Shown: positions 46,950-58,442 of the stretch, piece after piece
Numbering within the stretch: the first letter of the stretch is position 1
How the letters are laid out: each line of letters opens with the position of its first letter
NCBI GenBank assembly: GCA_009823505.1
Contig: VZQC01008830.1
Span: 6,669 to 70,668, forward strand
Source of the DNA: Rhizomys pruinosus
Taxonomy: Eukaryota; Chordata; Mammalia; Rodentia; Spalacidae
Length of the DNA stretch: 64,000 bases
Direction of reading: 5' to 3'
The notes under the pieces: model-generated
Told to the model about the DNA's origin: nothing
The model's input: the letters and a program-made list of their open reading frames with translations, nothing else
Databases searched by the model: none
Position numbers and translations under genes: made by a program

Positions 46950-47130
46950 ATATTAAATATATTTTTATTGTTACTAAACCTTTTCATATATCATATCATA
47001 TAATATATCATATCATTTCTCAATCCAATTTAGAGTCATTTCCTTCCATGCCCCCCACCACACCTGAGTTCATGCACCCTGTCATACATGCCTTGCATCT
47101 TTTTCTGAGTCTTTCCAGAGTTTTTTTTTC
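46950..47130 (-). mobile_element. L1 3' UTR tail
   Basis: The minus strand carries the gatgcaaggcatgtatgac box and G-rich stretch (plus: ttccttccatgccccccacc) matching the 3' UTR of the L1 at 45511-46164. AT-rich end near 46960. Confidence 0.7.
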
Positions 47131-47899
47131 AAAGCAGAGACTTATTGTTTTGGGGAGAACTTCACTGTTTCATTTGGTTATTTTTTAATATTATACCACA
47201 TTCTAATTAAATAATGACCAAGGAAGGCCACAGATTTCTTATGTTGTTAAAGAATAAAATGCTGTAATGACCAACTGGGTGTGAACAACAGAGCCCTGAA
47301 GAGTGAGAAATGAATTCCAGTAAGTGTATGTTGATAAAATCTTTATTATTTCTCTGTTCAGTTCATGGGTTCTTCCTTGGGTCAGCTGTGCGTTCAGGAC
47401 AGAGTTGGAGAGGACAACTGCTGTGATTCTCGGGAACAGTCTGAACGGAGGACATCGTTGACATTAACAAGGCATTTTGTCTAATTTCATTTCTAACAAA
47501 TGTAAAATGTATCTCAACAATAGAAATGAAAGTTAAAAAACAAAACAAAGCAAGAAGAAACCACTTCTACAATCTTCTTACCACTTCTAGGGTTGAAATT
47601 TGAGGTGAAAAGCTAGTGACCAAAGGATTTCTGTATGAATTCCCTGTGTGTGTACATGATCTTGCTCCTTTATGGTTTTGCAAAATAAGGTCAGACAGTA
47701 CATTCATACACATAAAAAATAAATAAAATTTTAAAAATTCTAAGAATTGCTTAAAAGTCTATAATCAGAGACCTTGTGAAATCAGAAGCTGTGGCCTGAA
47801 AGTACATGAAATGGGCTTCCGAGATTCTGGTCTTTTATTTATTTATTTATTTACTTATTTTTCTGGTTGGTTAGTTTATTTTTTTTGCTCAATGGCAGC
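47131..47899. other. Unrecognised sequence with (TTTA)n
   Basis: No gene recognised; TTTA tetranucleotide repeat at about 47835-47862. Confidence 0.45.
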
Positions 47900-47962
47900 C
47901 TTGGGCTGTGTGGGTTTGGGCATAAGTGCTTGCAAATTGGTTTTACATGAAGGATGCTTGTA
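47900..47962 (+). mobile_element. U repeat, copy E, 3' tip only
   Basis: Matches the last 60 or so bases of the unit: ttgggctgtgtgggtttggg, gcttgcaaattggttttaca, tgaaggatgcttgta. It stops abruptly before the position where other copies pass into L1 tail or internal sequence. Confidence 0.75.
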
Positions 47963-48076
47963 GCTCTTCTTAGGGACTGATTCTGTTATTTTTCCATTTG
48001 TTCAACAACTCCTCCATTACACATAGTGCTTTGTGTTCTCTGATACTCTGGCCACAACAGTAATAGGACAGGATCT

Positions 48077-48283
48077 GGGGCTGGAGAGATGAGTCTGTGA
48101 TTATTTTTATTTTATGCATATGAATGTATTTTCTGCATGTATGTAAGTGAACTCGTTGTGCAATGCCTGCAGAAGTCAGAAGAGGCGATCAGATCCCCTG
48201 GAACAGGAATTATGGTTAGTTGTTAGCCACCATGTGGTGCTGGAACACCAGTGCTCTTAATTACTCATCCATCTCTCCAGCCC
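48077..48283 (-). mobile_element. B2/B3-type SINE with a short forward head fused to it
   Basis: 48077-48099 reads ggggctggagagatgagtct, the forward head of a B2 SINE. It is followed directly by a reverse B2/B3 element (48100-48283) ending ccatctctccagccc. The head-to-tail fold-back could be a small inversion. Confidence 0.8.
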
Positions 48284-48293
48284 ACAATAATTG

Positions 48294-48453
48294 TCTTTTT
48301 TTTTTTTTTTTGGTCTTTTCGAGACAGGGTCTCCCTGTAGCCTCTGCTGTCCTGGAACTCACTCTGTAGACCAGGCTGGCCTTGAGCTCACAAAGATCCG
48401 CCTGTCTCTGCCTCCCGAGTGCTAGGATTAAAGGCGTGCACCACCATGCCCGG
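48294..48453 (-). mobile_element. B1 SINE
   Basis: Reverse B1 with T tail, ttcgagacagggtctccctg to gcaccaccatgcccgg. Target duplication caataattg at 48285-48293 and 48454-48462. Confidence 0.95.
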
Positions 48454-48462
48454 CAATAATTG

Positions 48463-49540
48463 GTTTTAAGAGACTCATGCTTCTGTCATAAGTCAAACTT
48501 GGCAAATATGCTATCTTTTATCCTCCTGGATAGGTAAGATCCACCAATTCAATTCCTGGCTCCCCTTTGTCTTTTACTGTCATAATGGAAGAGGTACTGG
48601 CTTGTTCTTTGAATCCCATCCATTCCTGCCATCAGAAACTTTGTTCCAGGAATTATTTGTAATTTAGTTGAGATGTAAGTTCTATTCAAATATTCTGTTC
48701 GTTATTTTCATAAAATATTTCTGTGAATTTGTTAAAAACTCAGTTGTGGCTGCATGTGCACCTGTAAGCACGATGCTGCTATGGCCAGAGACAGGGTGAT
48801 TGGTGAGGCTTGATGGCTAACAGCCTAGATCCAGGTTCAGTGAGAGACCTGGTCTTAATGGAACAAAGTATAGATCGATGGAGCAGGACACCTGGCATTC
48901 TCCTCTGGCTTCCATTAACTCATAGGCATGTGCACTTGGATGCATTCGTAACACACACATGCACACACATCATCCACATGCACACGCATGCCGCACATGT
49001 GCACATGCGTGTACAGACACACACACATACACACATAAGCTATATCACATCACACACATGGAGAGGAACTGCTCTGCACAGACAGAGAAACCACTCATTC
49101 TCAGGTTTTATTTTTCTCTCCCATGATAAATCTTGCCTACTGGATTTTGGAATTAACAAAATTGAAATCAGATTTTGTACTATCAGTTATATAGCATATG
49201 ATGAAGGAAAACTCAGTTAACTTCTTGAATTTTTCTCTCTGTAAAATGGACATAAGTTAAATTATTGCAACATGTAACAAGTTAAGTAATTAAGGATTCA
49301 ATAAAAGAAAGCTCTGATTATATACAGAAAGGGGAGGGGATGAGTCTGAAGAATTACTTATTTGCACAATTGGTTACACCAAAGGGAAAGGATACCAGCC
49401 AAAGAAATCCAAAAGGAAACCAAATCTGAAAGAAAAAAAAACCCTCTGTTTTATTAGAATTTCTGATTTGACTGCTGTAGTTAGTTTAATCAGGAGATAT
49501 ATTTGTATGAATTTTTCCCAATTAAAAGAAATAACTTATT
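48463..49540. other. Unrecognised sequence with a degenerate (CA)n tract
   Basis: No gene recognised. CA-rich tract at about 48948-49045. The open frame at 48810-49220 (136 codons) runs through this tract (His/Thr repeats) and looks like a by-product of it. Confidence 0.5.
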
Positions 49541-49766
49541 GGGGCTGGAGAGATAACCTAGCGGTTAAGAGCACTGACTGCTCTTGCAGAGGAACCTCGT
49601 TCGATCGACAGCACCCACATGGCGGCTAAGAACCGTCTGTAACTCCAATTCCAGGAGAACTCCAATTCCAGGGGAATCTGAAACCCTCTTCTGACCTCCG
49701 CGGCATTGCATGACATGGGTGCACAAACTTACATGCAGACAGTACATTCATACACATACAAAAAAA
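49541..49766 (+). mobile_element. B2/B3-type SINE with internal duplication
   Basis: Forward, starting ggggctggagagataaccta with pol III A and B box areas (gttcgatcgac), then aactccaattccaggagaac followed by tccaattccaggggaatct, the duplicated module. Ends with gtacattcatacacatac and A tail. Target duplication aaataactta at 49529-49538 and about 49767-49775. Confidence 0.95.
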
Positions 49767-49927
49767 AAATAACTTACCGGATTCCCCAACACAGTAGCAT
49801 CTTTCAGCCTATTAACTTGAAAACATCCTTCAGTTGGAATGTGTTGACCATTTGAGTGATTGTAAATCTATTTCAAGTGCAAAAATAAATGAGTCCAGGG
49901 AAGACTTGTTTTAGTCTTTTCTATGTT

Positions 49928-49961
49928 CTGAAATAAGATAAAATATTTTATCTTATTTCAG
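49928..49961. repeat. Perfect 34-base palindrome
   Basis: The half-site ctgaaataagataaaat is followed at once by its exact reverse complement, with no spacer. It lies in otherwise unrecognised sequence. Confidence 0.97.
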
Positions 49962-51837
49962 GATACACAGAACCTTGATTTGAAGGAAATGGCAAGAAGA
50001 GAAGTAAGATGTCTAACCCACACCAAAACTATATTACTGAATAAGTTCTAGGAGTTCATGGAAGTCAGGATTTTTTATTGCTGTAGCCATAGGAGAGAAA
50101 CAAGAGGTGGCTTTCCGGTGGGGATAGGCTTTGATCTGGGCTATTCAAGGATGTGAATTCCTTTAATCATTAATTTGGATTGTCCAACTCCTGACTTCTG
50201 ATTGATGTTGTAAGCCACTAGGACGGTCAGCACAAAGCCACAGGAGACAAAGTGGTAGCAGTAGTTGTAACATGAGAAGCACTGCTATTTGTAGATGTGG
50301 TTGCAATATTAAGGCTGATGATATACAGCCCCATGGTCTCTTTTTGTCAGGGTCTGAACAGCTGGGTCAGCCGATCTCCAATAAATGTAAGGCAGCTGTT
50401 CAGTCTAATATATCTTTGCTTGAACAATTAGATTAAGGTGATACTTTGATATATCACTAGTCATCTTTTATATCCCCAAATCTTTGACACTCTTAGCTTT
50501 GTAGATTATTGAATTCTTGCTGGCTGTGGCACTCCCTTGAATACAGCATTTCGAGACTCAGAAGAATATAAATATGATTTCTAGCCTTTATTCAGGGATG
50601 TTCTGAACCTCCAGTTAGACTAATCTAGATGGTTGATACTTGGCTTTTCTTAGCCATCTTCCTGATGATGCACCATATTCAGATTTACTGTTGTCTCAAT
50701 TTCTTTTTTTAAATACAGGTTTAAGTGTCACATTACTTTTTCTTATTAATAAATATTAAAATGTTAGCATTAAAGAAAAGTATTGAAAGCCAAATCATTT
50801 GCTAATTCTACCACAATTTTTCACTGTTAAAATAGTGCTCATTATTATAAGAAAGACACTGTGGTATCTCACAGATTGCCATAGTTTATATTTATTTCTT
50901 GCTTATTAAAGCCCAACAACAATGTTGTAATTGAGGTTTTGCCTAGTACTCAGGCACTCAGAATGACAGCAATTCTGCCATCTTCAACACATGGCTTCCT
51001 TATACTGGTAACCAACTCAAGAAAAGGTAATTTTTCTTTTAACCAGTGTGGTGGTTAGTTGTTATCAACTTACAGACTAGCATGGCAAGAAATACCCGGT
51101 GGTACAATAGTGGCACAAATGTTATGTGAGTCACCAACCACATTCTGTTTTGATTTAAAATCTACTTTAAAAAATGGAGCCCATATTTGAAAATGATATG
51201 TCTAGGAACCTGTGACTAAACAGGTGACAGGCCATAGGGTAGAGCCTACTACTATTATTATGCTAAATGGGGATAATATTAAGCTGACTTATTAATATGC
51301 AAATAGACTTATACATCTCTCAACTCTCACTAGCAAAGCTTCCTTATGCAGGAGATGATGTAAAACACATACATCCACAACTGGCTAACATACAGAAAAT
51401 AAGGGGCTTCAGAGTGCTGATTGTTGAGTAGGAAACTTATGTCAAATCTCTACCTCCCAAGTCTCAGAGATATTTATAGAAAAGGGAACAGAAAGATTGT
51501 AACAGCAGAGGTGATGGATGACTACAAGGAAACAGAGCTTCCTTCCAGACAGCTGGTAAGTTACTCATATGAAGTCACAGAAATGGTGACAACATACTCA
51601 AGCCCCTTGTAAACTGAAACCAGCCAAAATCCCAACAAAATGTCAGGAAATGAGTAAGAAGCCCCACCTCTAGCTGAGTAACTATTGGCAACCAATAGCT
51701 GCTGGAAGAGGGAGAGTCAATTTTCTTCAAGGATGTGATACTGGTAAGTGATTTAATGGTAGGTTAACCAGGCTCCAGTGGATAGACCCACACAGAAAGG
51801 CTTTTGGGGACATAAATTTGACTCTGTAGACCTTTAG

Positions 51838-51838
<1 letters not shown>
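49962..51838. other. Unrecognised sequence, possibly with old LTR or pseudogene pieces
   Basis: About 1.9 kb with no gene I can name. 50070-50400 has a gene-like look on the minus strand, but all three frames are stopped and no protein is recognised. 51046-51720 may contain old rodent LTR-like sequence. Both suggestions are weak. Confidence 0.4.
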
Positions 51839-51901
<63 letters not shown>

Positions 51902-51939
51902 ATATCTATCCATCCATCCATCCATCCATCCATCCATCT
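51839..51939. repeat. (CTAT)n then (CATC)n microsatellite
   Basis: About 18 tatc units followed by about seven catc units. Confidence 0.97.
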
Positions 51940-52003
51940 AAGCATAGCACATTAAATCAGACAGGGAGTAGTAAGGGGGTTACAGATAGGAAGGGGGCTT
52001 CTA

Positions 52004-53127
52004 CAAAGAAGTCATTCTCTAACTGTAAATTAGAGCTGACTGTTATAGAGGTAATCTCTTATAAAACTGGTAAATTGCTTTCTTTAATTGACTAATAGAC
52101 ATAGGAACTGTGAAAAGGATTATTCTCTATTCAGAACCAAATATAATACTAAAGTCTCTTTAAGCTGTGCATATAAGCAAAATATATTAATACAGGAGAT
52201 CTCTGATATCAGCAATGGATTATTCTGCCAAGGAGATGTTGGCCAGGGGATTCAAGACCCCCCCCCCAAAAAGGTAAAGGCTTCTTACCTGTAAACTGGG
52301 ATGCCTGCAAGAAGAGAGGTGGTAAGGCCTTGCTGTCGAAGACCTGATGTAAGCATGGGAAGGTTGTATTGAGACTGCAGTTGCAAGTGTACAGTTGGTC
52401 TCTGGAATACCAGAGAGTGTTACCAAAGGCCACTGAACCAATAAAGCAAATGTTGGTCTCCTTGAGTCAACATCAGCTACACCTCATCTGCTTGGAAATA
52501 CTGTGCAGCAGTGACAGACATATGTCTGTATATCCCAAATCTATTTGGCTATTAGCTCTCTCCTTGGAGGAATAACTCACAGATGATGCCACAAGCTTAC
52601 ATCCTCTAGTGATTAGGAGATGTTATAAGCCACAGTAAGACCTTTTCATCTTTTACAGAAAAAACATAATTCATGGATTAGCACACCATCCAAACATCTG
52701 TGTCTATACCAAGGTAACCTACCATAATAATTAGTACTGTTTAAATACCTATATATCTAATCACTTGTGCTTCATTAGTAGGATTCAAAGGTTATTCCGG
52801 GACAAACTGTCAGCCCATGAAAGGAAACAGCCAGAACTGATCAGAATCCAAAACGACACCTCCAGACAAAGTAAACTGATTTTCTTCTCGTCCACCTGTG
52901 CCTCTTTTCTAAGCCTAGGGAACAATCTGCAGAAGAGGGGGCATGGTAGAATGTATGGGCTGCCATTGGGGTGAATGTTAAAACTACAGTAATATAGACT
53001 GGACACTTATTTGATCAACTTGATTGTACATACAAGCCCTTCCAGCTGGATGGTGGGAGCTTTGGGCTGTGTGGGTTTGGGCACAACTGCTTGCAAATTG
53101 GTTTTACATGAAGGATGCTTGTACTCA
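52004..53127 (+). repeat. U unit 1 of copy F
   Basis: Starts aagtcattctctaactgtaa, ends acatgaaggatgcttgtact. It shares its 3' end type with copies C, E and G, not with unit 2. Contains seven or more consecutive C at about 52259. Confidence 0.8.
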
Positions 53128-54335
53128 TAAAAAAGGAGTTAGATACTGAAAAGTCTTTAAAGCAGGTTTTCATGCCAGGCCTGAAGAAGGCCAAGAGCTT
53201 GGAGAAAGATAGTCATTAAAATGCACTCTGTAAGATTTGCAGTTTAAAAGGGTATACTTAAAAATAACATATTTATATACAGGGGTATTTCAGTAGAGAT
53301 TAACACAGAAATACAAAATAAACCATATAAATTAGTGGACTTGATTTCTCTGAAGTCATATTGTAGTCATATAGGTTTAAAGAGCAAAGTATATATTGGG
53401 TAAAATTTATTTGGCAGGTACTCAACTCTGCCCAAGCTTTGTCCACATATTATAGGATATTTTAAGGCTTAATGAAATGTTTAGATTAGTTAAATTTGGC
53501 TGTAGGTTTTGGTGAAAACGGTAATACATTTGAATTAATTGGGAATATAAAATTTTAATTGTTTTATTTATAATTTGTATTGAACTTTCAACAATAACTT
53601 TGGGGTTAAGGTATATAAATGGTCTCTATTATTTTTCTGAGTTATACAATATCACCTTCTAACACTTTCTTTTACTTGTAGGACAATTTTAAGGAATTAA
53701 GTTTAAGTTTACTTCCCAAATAAGTAGCATACAGTCAATGATAAATGGTTTGGGTAAATTTAATGAAAACTTATGCCTTGGCTCCTGTTTATGGGTATGT
53801 GTAATACAACTTAGGCTGTTTTTTTCTCCCTAAGTTCTGAATTGGAAAAAATGTATGAAATGCACAAAGCATCAATAAAAATTAATTTAAAAAAAAATAC
53901 AACTTAGGCATCTATAGGTCAAAACATAAAAATTTAAAAAAACAAAAAGAAGGAGGTGGGAGGTGGTGTAGTATCCTTTCTGGGATACAAATGGAAAACT
54001 TGTGTTCCAAACCTATTGATAAATTTTCAATTTTGATATCTTGAAACTAACAATGGGAGGAGATTTGTCTGTCCCCACAGCTAAAATCACCAATCTAAAT
54101 GCCTGAAAACGTACAACTTTTGGCTGTGCAGGATGGACTGGGAAATGCCAGCAGAGAGGCTGACCCATCTGAACATTAAAATAAGAGGAACCTCAGATTG
54201 CCTGAGTCACAGACACTGAGCATCTCTCTGAATTCTATTGGGGTTAACTTTTTATAATGGGCCCTAGTGAAGTTTACCTTCCAGATGCTGAGAAACCTTC
54301 CTACCTCTCCCGTTTATAGGAAAAAGAAAAACACG
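53128..54335 (+). repeat. U internal region of copy F
   Basis: AT-rich, non-coding in all frames. It aligns with 4956-5480 (copy A) and with the reverse complement of 14999-15600 (copy D). Holds the 79-base L1 insertion at 53817-53895. A purine-rich ggaaaaagaaaaa stretch lies shortly before unit 2 and could be a polypurine tract if U is LTR-derived. Confidence 0.7.
53817..53895 (+). mobile_element. Minute L1 3' end insertion
   Basis: 79 bases ending with aaagcatcaataaaaa and an A tail, preceded by gaattggaaaaaatgtatga, the last 50 or so bases of the local L1 3' UTR. Exact 14-base target duplication aatacaacttaggc at 53803-53816 and 53896-53909. Copy A has a single aatacaacttaggc at 5033-5046, the empty site. 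Confidence 0.93.
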
Positions 54336-55480
54336 ATAGTACTGAAGTCATTACCTAACTGTAAATTAGAGCCAACTGTTATAGTGGTAATTTCATATAA
54401 AACAGGCATAACTACCCTTTTTTAATTGACTGATAGGCATAGGAACTGTGAAAGGATAATTCTCTATTTAGAGCCAAATTCAATAGGAAAGTCTTCATAA
54501 GCTGTGTAATTAAGCAAAATATATTAGTACAGGAAAGCTCTGATATCAGCAATGAATTCTTCTGCCTCGGAGATGTTGGCTAAGGGATCCAAGCCCCCAA
54601 AATTATAAAGGCCTTTTTCCTATAAGTGGGATATATGCAAGGAGAAATGTGGTAAGTCCCTGTTGTTGAAGACCTGGTGTGAGCATGAAAAAATGTTTTG
54701 AGACATCACTTGCTAATGTACAATTGGCCTCTGAAATGCAGAGAGCATTACCAAAGGCCACTAAAACAATACAGCAAAATATTGGTCTCCTTGAGACAAG
54801 CAAGACTCCTCCATCAGTATCAGCTACACCTCAACTGCCTGGAGATACTGTGCAACAGTGGCAGCCATTTGTCTGTATATATCCCAAATCTAATTGGCTA
54901 TTAGCTCTCTCCTTGGAGGAATAACTCACATCGGATGCCACAAGCTTATGTCCTCTAGTGGTTAGGAGATGATATAAGCCACAATAAGAACTTGTCAACC
55001 TTTATAGAGAAACCACAGTTTGTGGATTAGCATACCATCCAAGCATCTGTGTCTGTGCTCACAGCTTAGCTTGCCATAATAATTAGTACTGCTTAAATGC
55101 CTGTACATCTAATTGCTTGTGCTTTGTTAGTAGGAATATAAAGGTTTCCCTGAATAAGCTGTCAACCCATGAAGGGGAACAACCTGAACAGACCAGAATC
55201 CAAAAATGACATCTCCACAGAAAATAGACTGTTTTGCTTCTCACCCACTTGTATCCCTTTCCCAAAGCCTAGGGAACAACTTGAGGAACAGGAGGCATTG
55301 TAGAATGTAAGGGCTGCAGAGAGATTGGGGTGAATCATGAGATTACAGCAATATAGACTGTATTCCTGTTTGATCACCATGCTTGTGCATACAAGCTTCT
55401 CCAACTGGACTATGGGAACCTTGGGTTGCTCAAAATTTGGACATAGATACTTGCAAATTGGTTTTACATGAATGTTATTT
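54336..55480 (+). repeat. U unit 2 of copy F
   Basis: Starts ctgaagtcattacctaactg and parallels unit 1, but is closer to the unit of copy A, including the ending acatgaatgttatttacatt in place of acatgaaggatgcttgtact. Confidence 0.8.
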
Positions 55481-55779
55481 ACATTCATTGCTTATGCTTA
55501 ATAATTTGGCTCACTTCAAAAAACATGCACCAATTACCCAATTGTATGGCTAAGTGTGTAACGTCAATGTTATCTGAAAACAGCTGTGCTATTATATTGT
55601 AGAATCCCTTAAAAAATAAACAAATAAAAGAAAAAATAAACTAACTAGAAAAAAATTTAAAAATATATAAAAAGGAAGGGGGCTTCTAAATATGATCAAA
55701 ATATATTATGTTAAATTCACAAAACTTATATTAAGAAGAATTAAATAAATTATTAAAGAGATTCCTCAAAGACATTTCA

Positions 55780-55797
55780 TTTTTAATTTTGGGGGGT

Positions 55798-55829
<32 letters not shown>

Positions 55830-55988
55830 CAGGGAGTGCAGGGTCCATGAATGCCAGCGGTATTGGGTGCCCATGGAGCTGGACTTATAGGTGGAGTTGA
55901 GCTGCCTGACATGGGTGATAGGAACTGAACTTGGGTTCATTGTAGGCGTAGTATGTGCTCTTAACTGCTGAGCCATCCCTCTAGCCCA
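55780..55988 (-). mobile_element. B3/B4-type SINE with (GT)n
   Basis: Reverse: (GT)n at 55797-55826, then agctggacttataggtggag, gaactgaacttgggttcatt, ending ctgagccatccctctagcc. Confidence 0.75.
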
Positions 55989-56169
55989 AGAAATACCTAG
56001 GCCATCATTAAAGTACATTTCTGTTTATATCTGTAAGTGTATTTCCAGAGAACAAGAGAACTCTGACCTAATACATAGACTAATACTTTGATGGATACAT
56101 GATGTGATGACATATTCGGTAGTAGTGAATAGTAATAAGTATGGATAGGTTGAGAAAATAGGTCATGGG

Positions 56170-56375
56170 GAGAGTGTCTGGGAGATATCCCTCGTCATGA
56201 CCTTTTCTTGTATTCTCTTTGTTTCCCAGCTGCCATGATGTGAAATGTTTTATCATGTCATGCTCTCTCTTATCTGTGATGGACTGTTACCTCAGAAACC
56301 ATGAGTCTATGCAAATATTTTATCTTTTCCATTGTTCTATCAAGTATTTTTTTCACAGCAGCAAGAAAAGTGACT
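56170..56375 (+). mobile_element. Old MT/MLT-type MaLR LTR, 3' part
   Basis: Forward: cagctgccatgatgtgaaat, gatggactgttacctcagaa, then tttcacagcagcaagaaaag tgactt, the usual end of MaLR LTRs in rodents. The 5' part is not clear. Confidence 0.6.
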
Positions 56376-56377
56376 TG

Positions 56378-56500
56378 GCCAGGCATGGTGATGCATGCCT
56401 TTAATTCTAGCATTTGACAGATAGAAATAGGAGGTCTCTGTGAGTTTTGGGCCAGCCGAGGCTATATATTGGGACTGTATCCTATAAAAAACACAGAACC
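56378..56500 (+). mobile_element. B1 SINE, diverged
   Basis: Forward: ggccaggcatggtgatgcat, gcctttaattctagcatttg ... ggactgtatcctataaaaa. Confidence 0.8.
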
Positions 56501-56849
56501 CAACAACTACTACAACCAGATAAATCAAGAAGATGGAGGAAAGGAAAACCCACCTGCAACACAAACAGTAACAAATATACCTAATTCCATTTTAAACAAA
56601 TAGCATAGCAACATGGAAGATTTTCAGGATGAGCAGAATTAGTCCATATAATTGTGGTAGGCAATTTCTATGTCCCCCAATGTCCATCAAGTCCCTACCC
56701 CTTAAATGCCATGTTTTTATGCAATATCTTCTTTTTTTGTGTAGAATTTAGATGTTTTGTCCAATGAAAAGAATGTGGCATCAGGAATGCCACTTCTGAA
56801 ATTAGATTATGAAATCACCATGGTGTTTGCCTTTGACACTCTGCTTTTG
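56501..56849. other. Unrecognised sequence
   Basis: No gene or repeat recognised. Confidence 0.45.
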
Positions 56850-56960
56850 TAAAAACAAAATTCTTTGAGAATTTCATACGATATAATTTTATCATATTTC
56901 TTCCCCCAACTTTTCCCAGATCCACCCCCACTGCCCTACCCACCCTACATCCTGTTCTTT
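56850..56960 (-). mobile_element. Old (Lx-like) L1 3' tail
   Basis: The plus strand ttctttgagaatttcatacg ... tcccagatccacccccactg matches the reverse complement of older rodent L1 3' ends as remembered. Confidence 0.6.
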
Positions 56961-56964
56961 TTTT

Positions 56965-57125
56965 CCTTTCTTTTTTGGCCTTTTATAGTTGCTTGAGACA
57001 AGGTCTAATGTATTCCTGGCTGGCCTTGAACTCTCTATGTAACAGAGGCTGTCTCTGAACTCCAGATCCTCCTACCTCCATCTTCTAACTGTTGAGATTA
57101 TAGGGATATGGCACCATGCCTGACT
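56965..57125 (-). mobile_element. Old B1-type SINE
   Basis: Reverse: gttgcttgagacaaggtcta, gctggccttgaactctctat, ... gatatggcaccatgcctgac. Strongly diverged. Confidence 0.75.
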
Positions 57126-58211
57126 TACCTAGGTGATATGTAATTCAATAAAAATCAGACATCACATTATGTGAAATATGATGGTCTATGTCAGAACTAT
57201 AGAAGGACTTGATGTTTCATTAATAGCCATGAATAATTGAATACTCTCCTACTTGAGCTTTGAACTAAGTGGAATGCTTGTTTATATCTCAGTTGGAGCC
57301 ATGTGAAAAACTATGACCTAAAAGAATATAGCAATGCCATGTTTCTGAGAGGAGTAGCATTAATTACAGCTCTTTAGCCATAAGCACACATACTGTTCAG
57401 TCTTGGATGGTTTCTAAGCACAATTTTCCAATAAAAGGAACTCCTTGTAGAAGTTACTAAGTCCAGAATTGGGACATGTAAAAATAACTGAACCTGGAAA
57501 ATTTTATAGCACCAGAAAAATAATCATTCATAATGATACTCTCATGTGAAAAGAAAATGCAATACAACATGAAAGATCCCTCAGTGGACCAAACTGAGAC
57601 AATTTGAACAGTAAAATAGTGATAATATTGTATTACAACTTATAGAATTAAGTATCTATTTATCCATCCTGATCTAAACAAATAATTTATACACAAATAA
57701 GACAACATTTTCTTTATAGAAAAGCCAAAAAATATATGTAGAGGGAAGGAGCAAAATACAAAACTAACACTAGGCAAATGCCCTAATGATGATTATTGAT
57801 CAGTAAGATCCACCAAAATATAACAAAAGCACTGGGTAAATGTTTGAGGAGAAATGAGATATTAACATACTCTAAAGCTATTTACCATTTGGAAATGGAA
57901 AATATTAACCTGATATGGAAGAAAACAGTCAAATACTACCTTAACTAATTATTCTAGATTACCATCAATAATGATAAGTAATATGAACATGCCATATTTC
58001 TTGATAAGATGCAGTATGATGAATACAATGTGACTAATTCGTGTTCAAACTATGTAACTTCAGTCTAGTCATGAGAAAACACCGGGGGAACCCAATATTA
58101 AATATCACTGAAAAGACTGAAGCTCATAGGAGGTGGGGAGTAAAATGTTTGCTATATAAGCATGAGAACCTGAATTCAGCCCCAAGAGCCTACATAAAAA
58201 ATCCAGGCATC
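57126..58211. other. Unrecognised AT-rich sequence
   Basis: About 1.1 kb without a recognised gene or repeat. Confidence 0.5.
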
Positions 58212-58442
58212 AGGGTCTGGAGATTTGGCTCAGAGGTTAAAGAGTACTGGCTGCTCTTGCAGAGCACATGAGGTCTGTTCCAGGCACCATCATGGTGGCT
58301 GGAAGCCATCTATAGCTCTATATCCAGGACATCTGATGCTCTTTTTTGGCCACCACAGGCATTGCACACAAGGATGCAGTCACAAACATGCAGGCAAAAC
58401 ATTCATACACATAGAATAAATGCAAATAAATTAAAAAAAAAA
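58212..58442 (+). mobile_element. B2/B3-type SINE
   Basis: Forward: gtctggagatttggctcaga, gctgctcttgcagagcacat ... acattcatacacatagaata with an A-rich tail. Confidence 0.9.

Larger units (their letters stand above)
52004..55672 (+). mobile_element. U element, copy F: unit-internal-unit with L1-type flanks
   Basis: Exact 16-base direct repeat aggaagggggcttcta at 51988-52003 and 55673-55688. Inside are unit 1 (52004-53127), internal sequence (53128-54335), unit 2 (54336-55480) and a 3' extension ending in an A-rich tail (55605-55672). The layout resembles LTR-internal-LTR, yet the long target duplication and A tail are of L1 type. Unit 1 starts almost exactly at the unit boundary, so this is probably a full-length copy. 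No ORF over 110 codons and no reverse-transcriptase motif is present, so it is non-autonomous. Family not recognised. Confidence 0.8.

Noticed and set aside
48810..49220. 136-codon open frame with His/Thr-rich repeats
   Set aside because: It is generated by a degenerate CA microsatellite read in frame; flanks show no coding features.
50070..50400. Possible pseudogene on the minus strand
   Set aside because: Looks gene-like in places, but every frame has stops and no protein could be named; kept only as a remark.
51839..51939. CRISPR-like short repeat array
   Set aside because: Plain tetranucleotide microsatellite with no spacers; the genome is of a rodent.
4956..55620. Copies A and F as a local segmental duplication
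   Set aside because: Homology stops at element ends, outer flanks differ, and copy F has its own target duplication, so separate retroposition explains them better.
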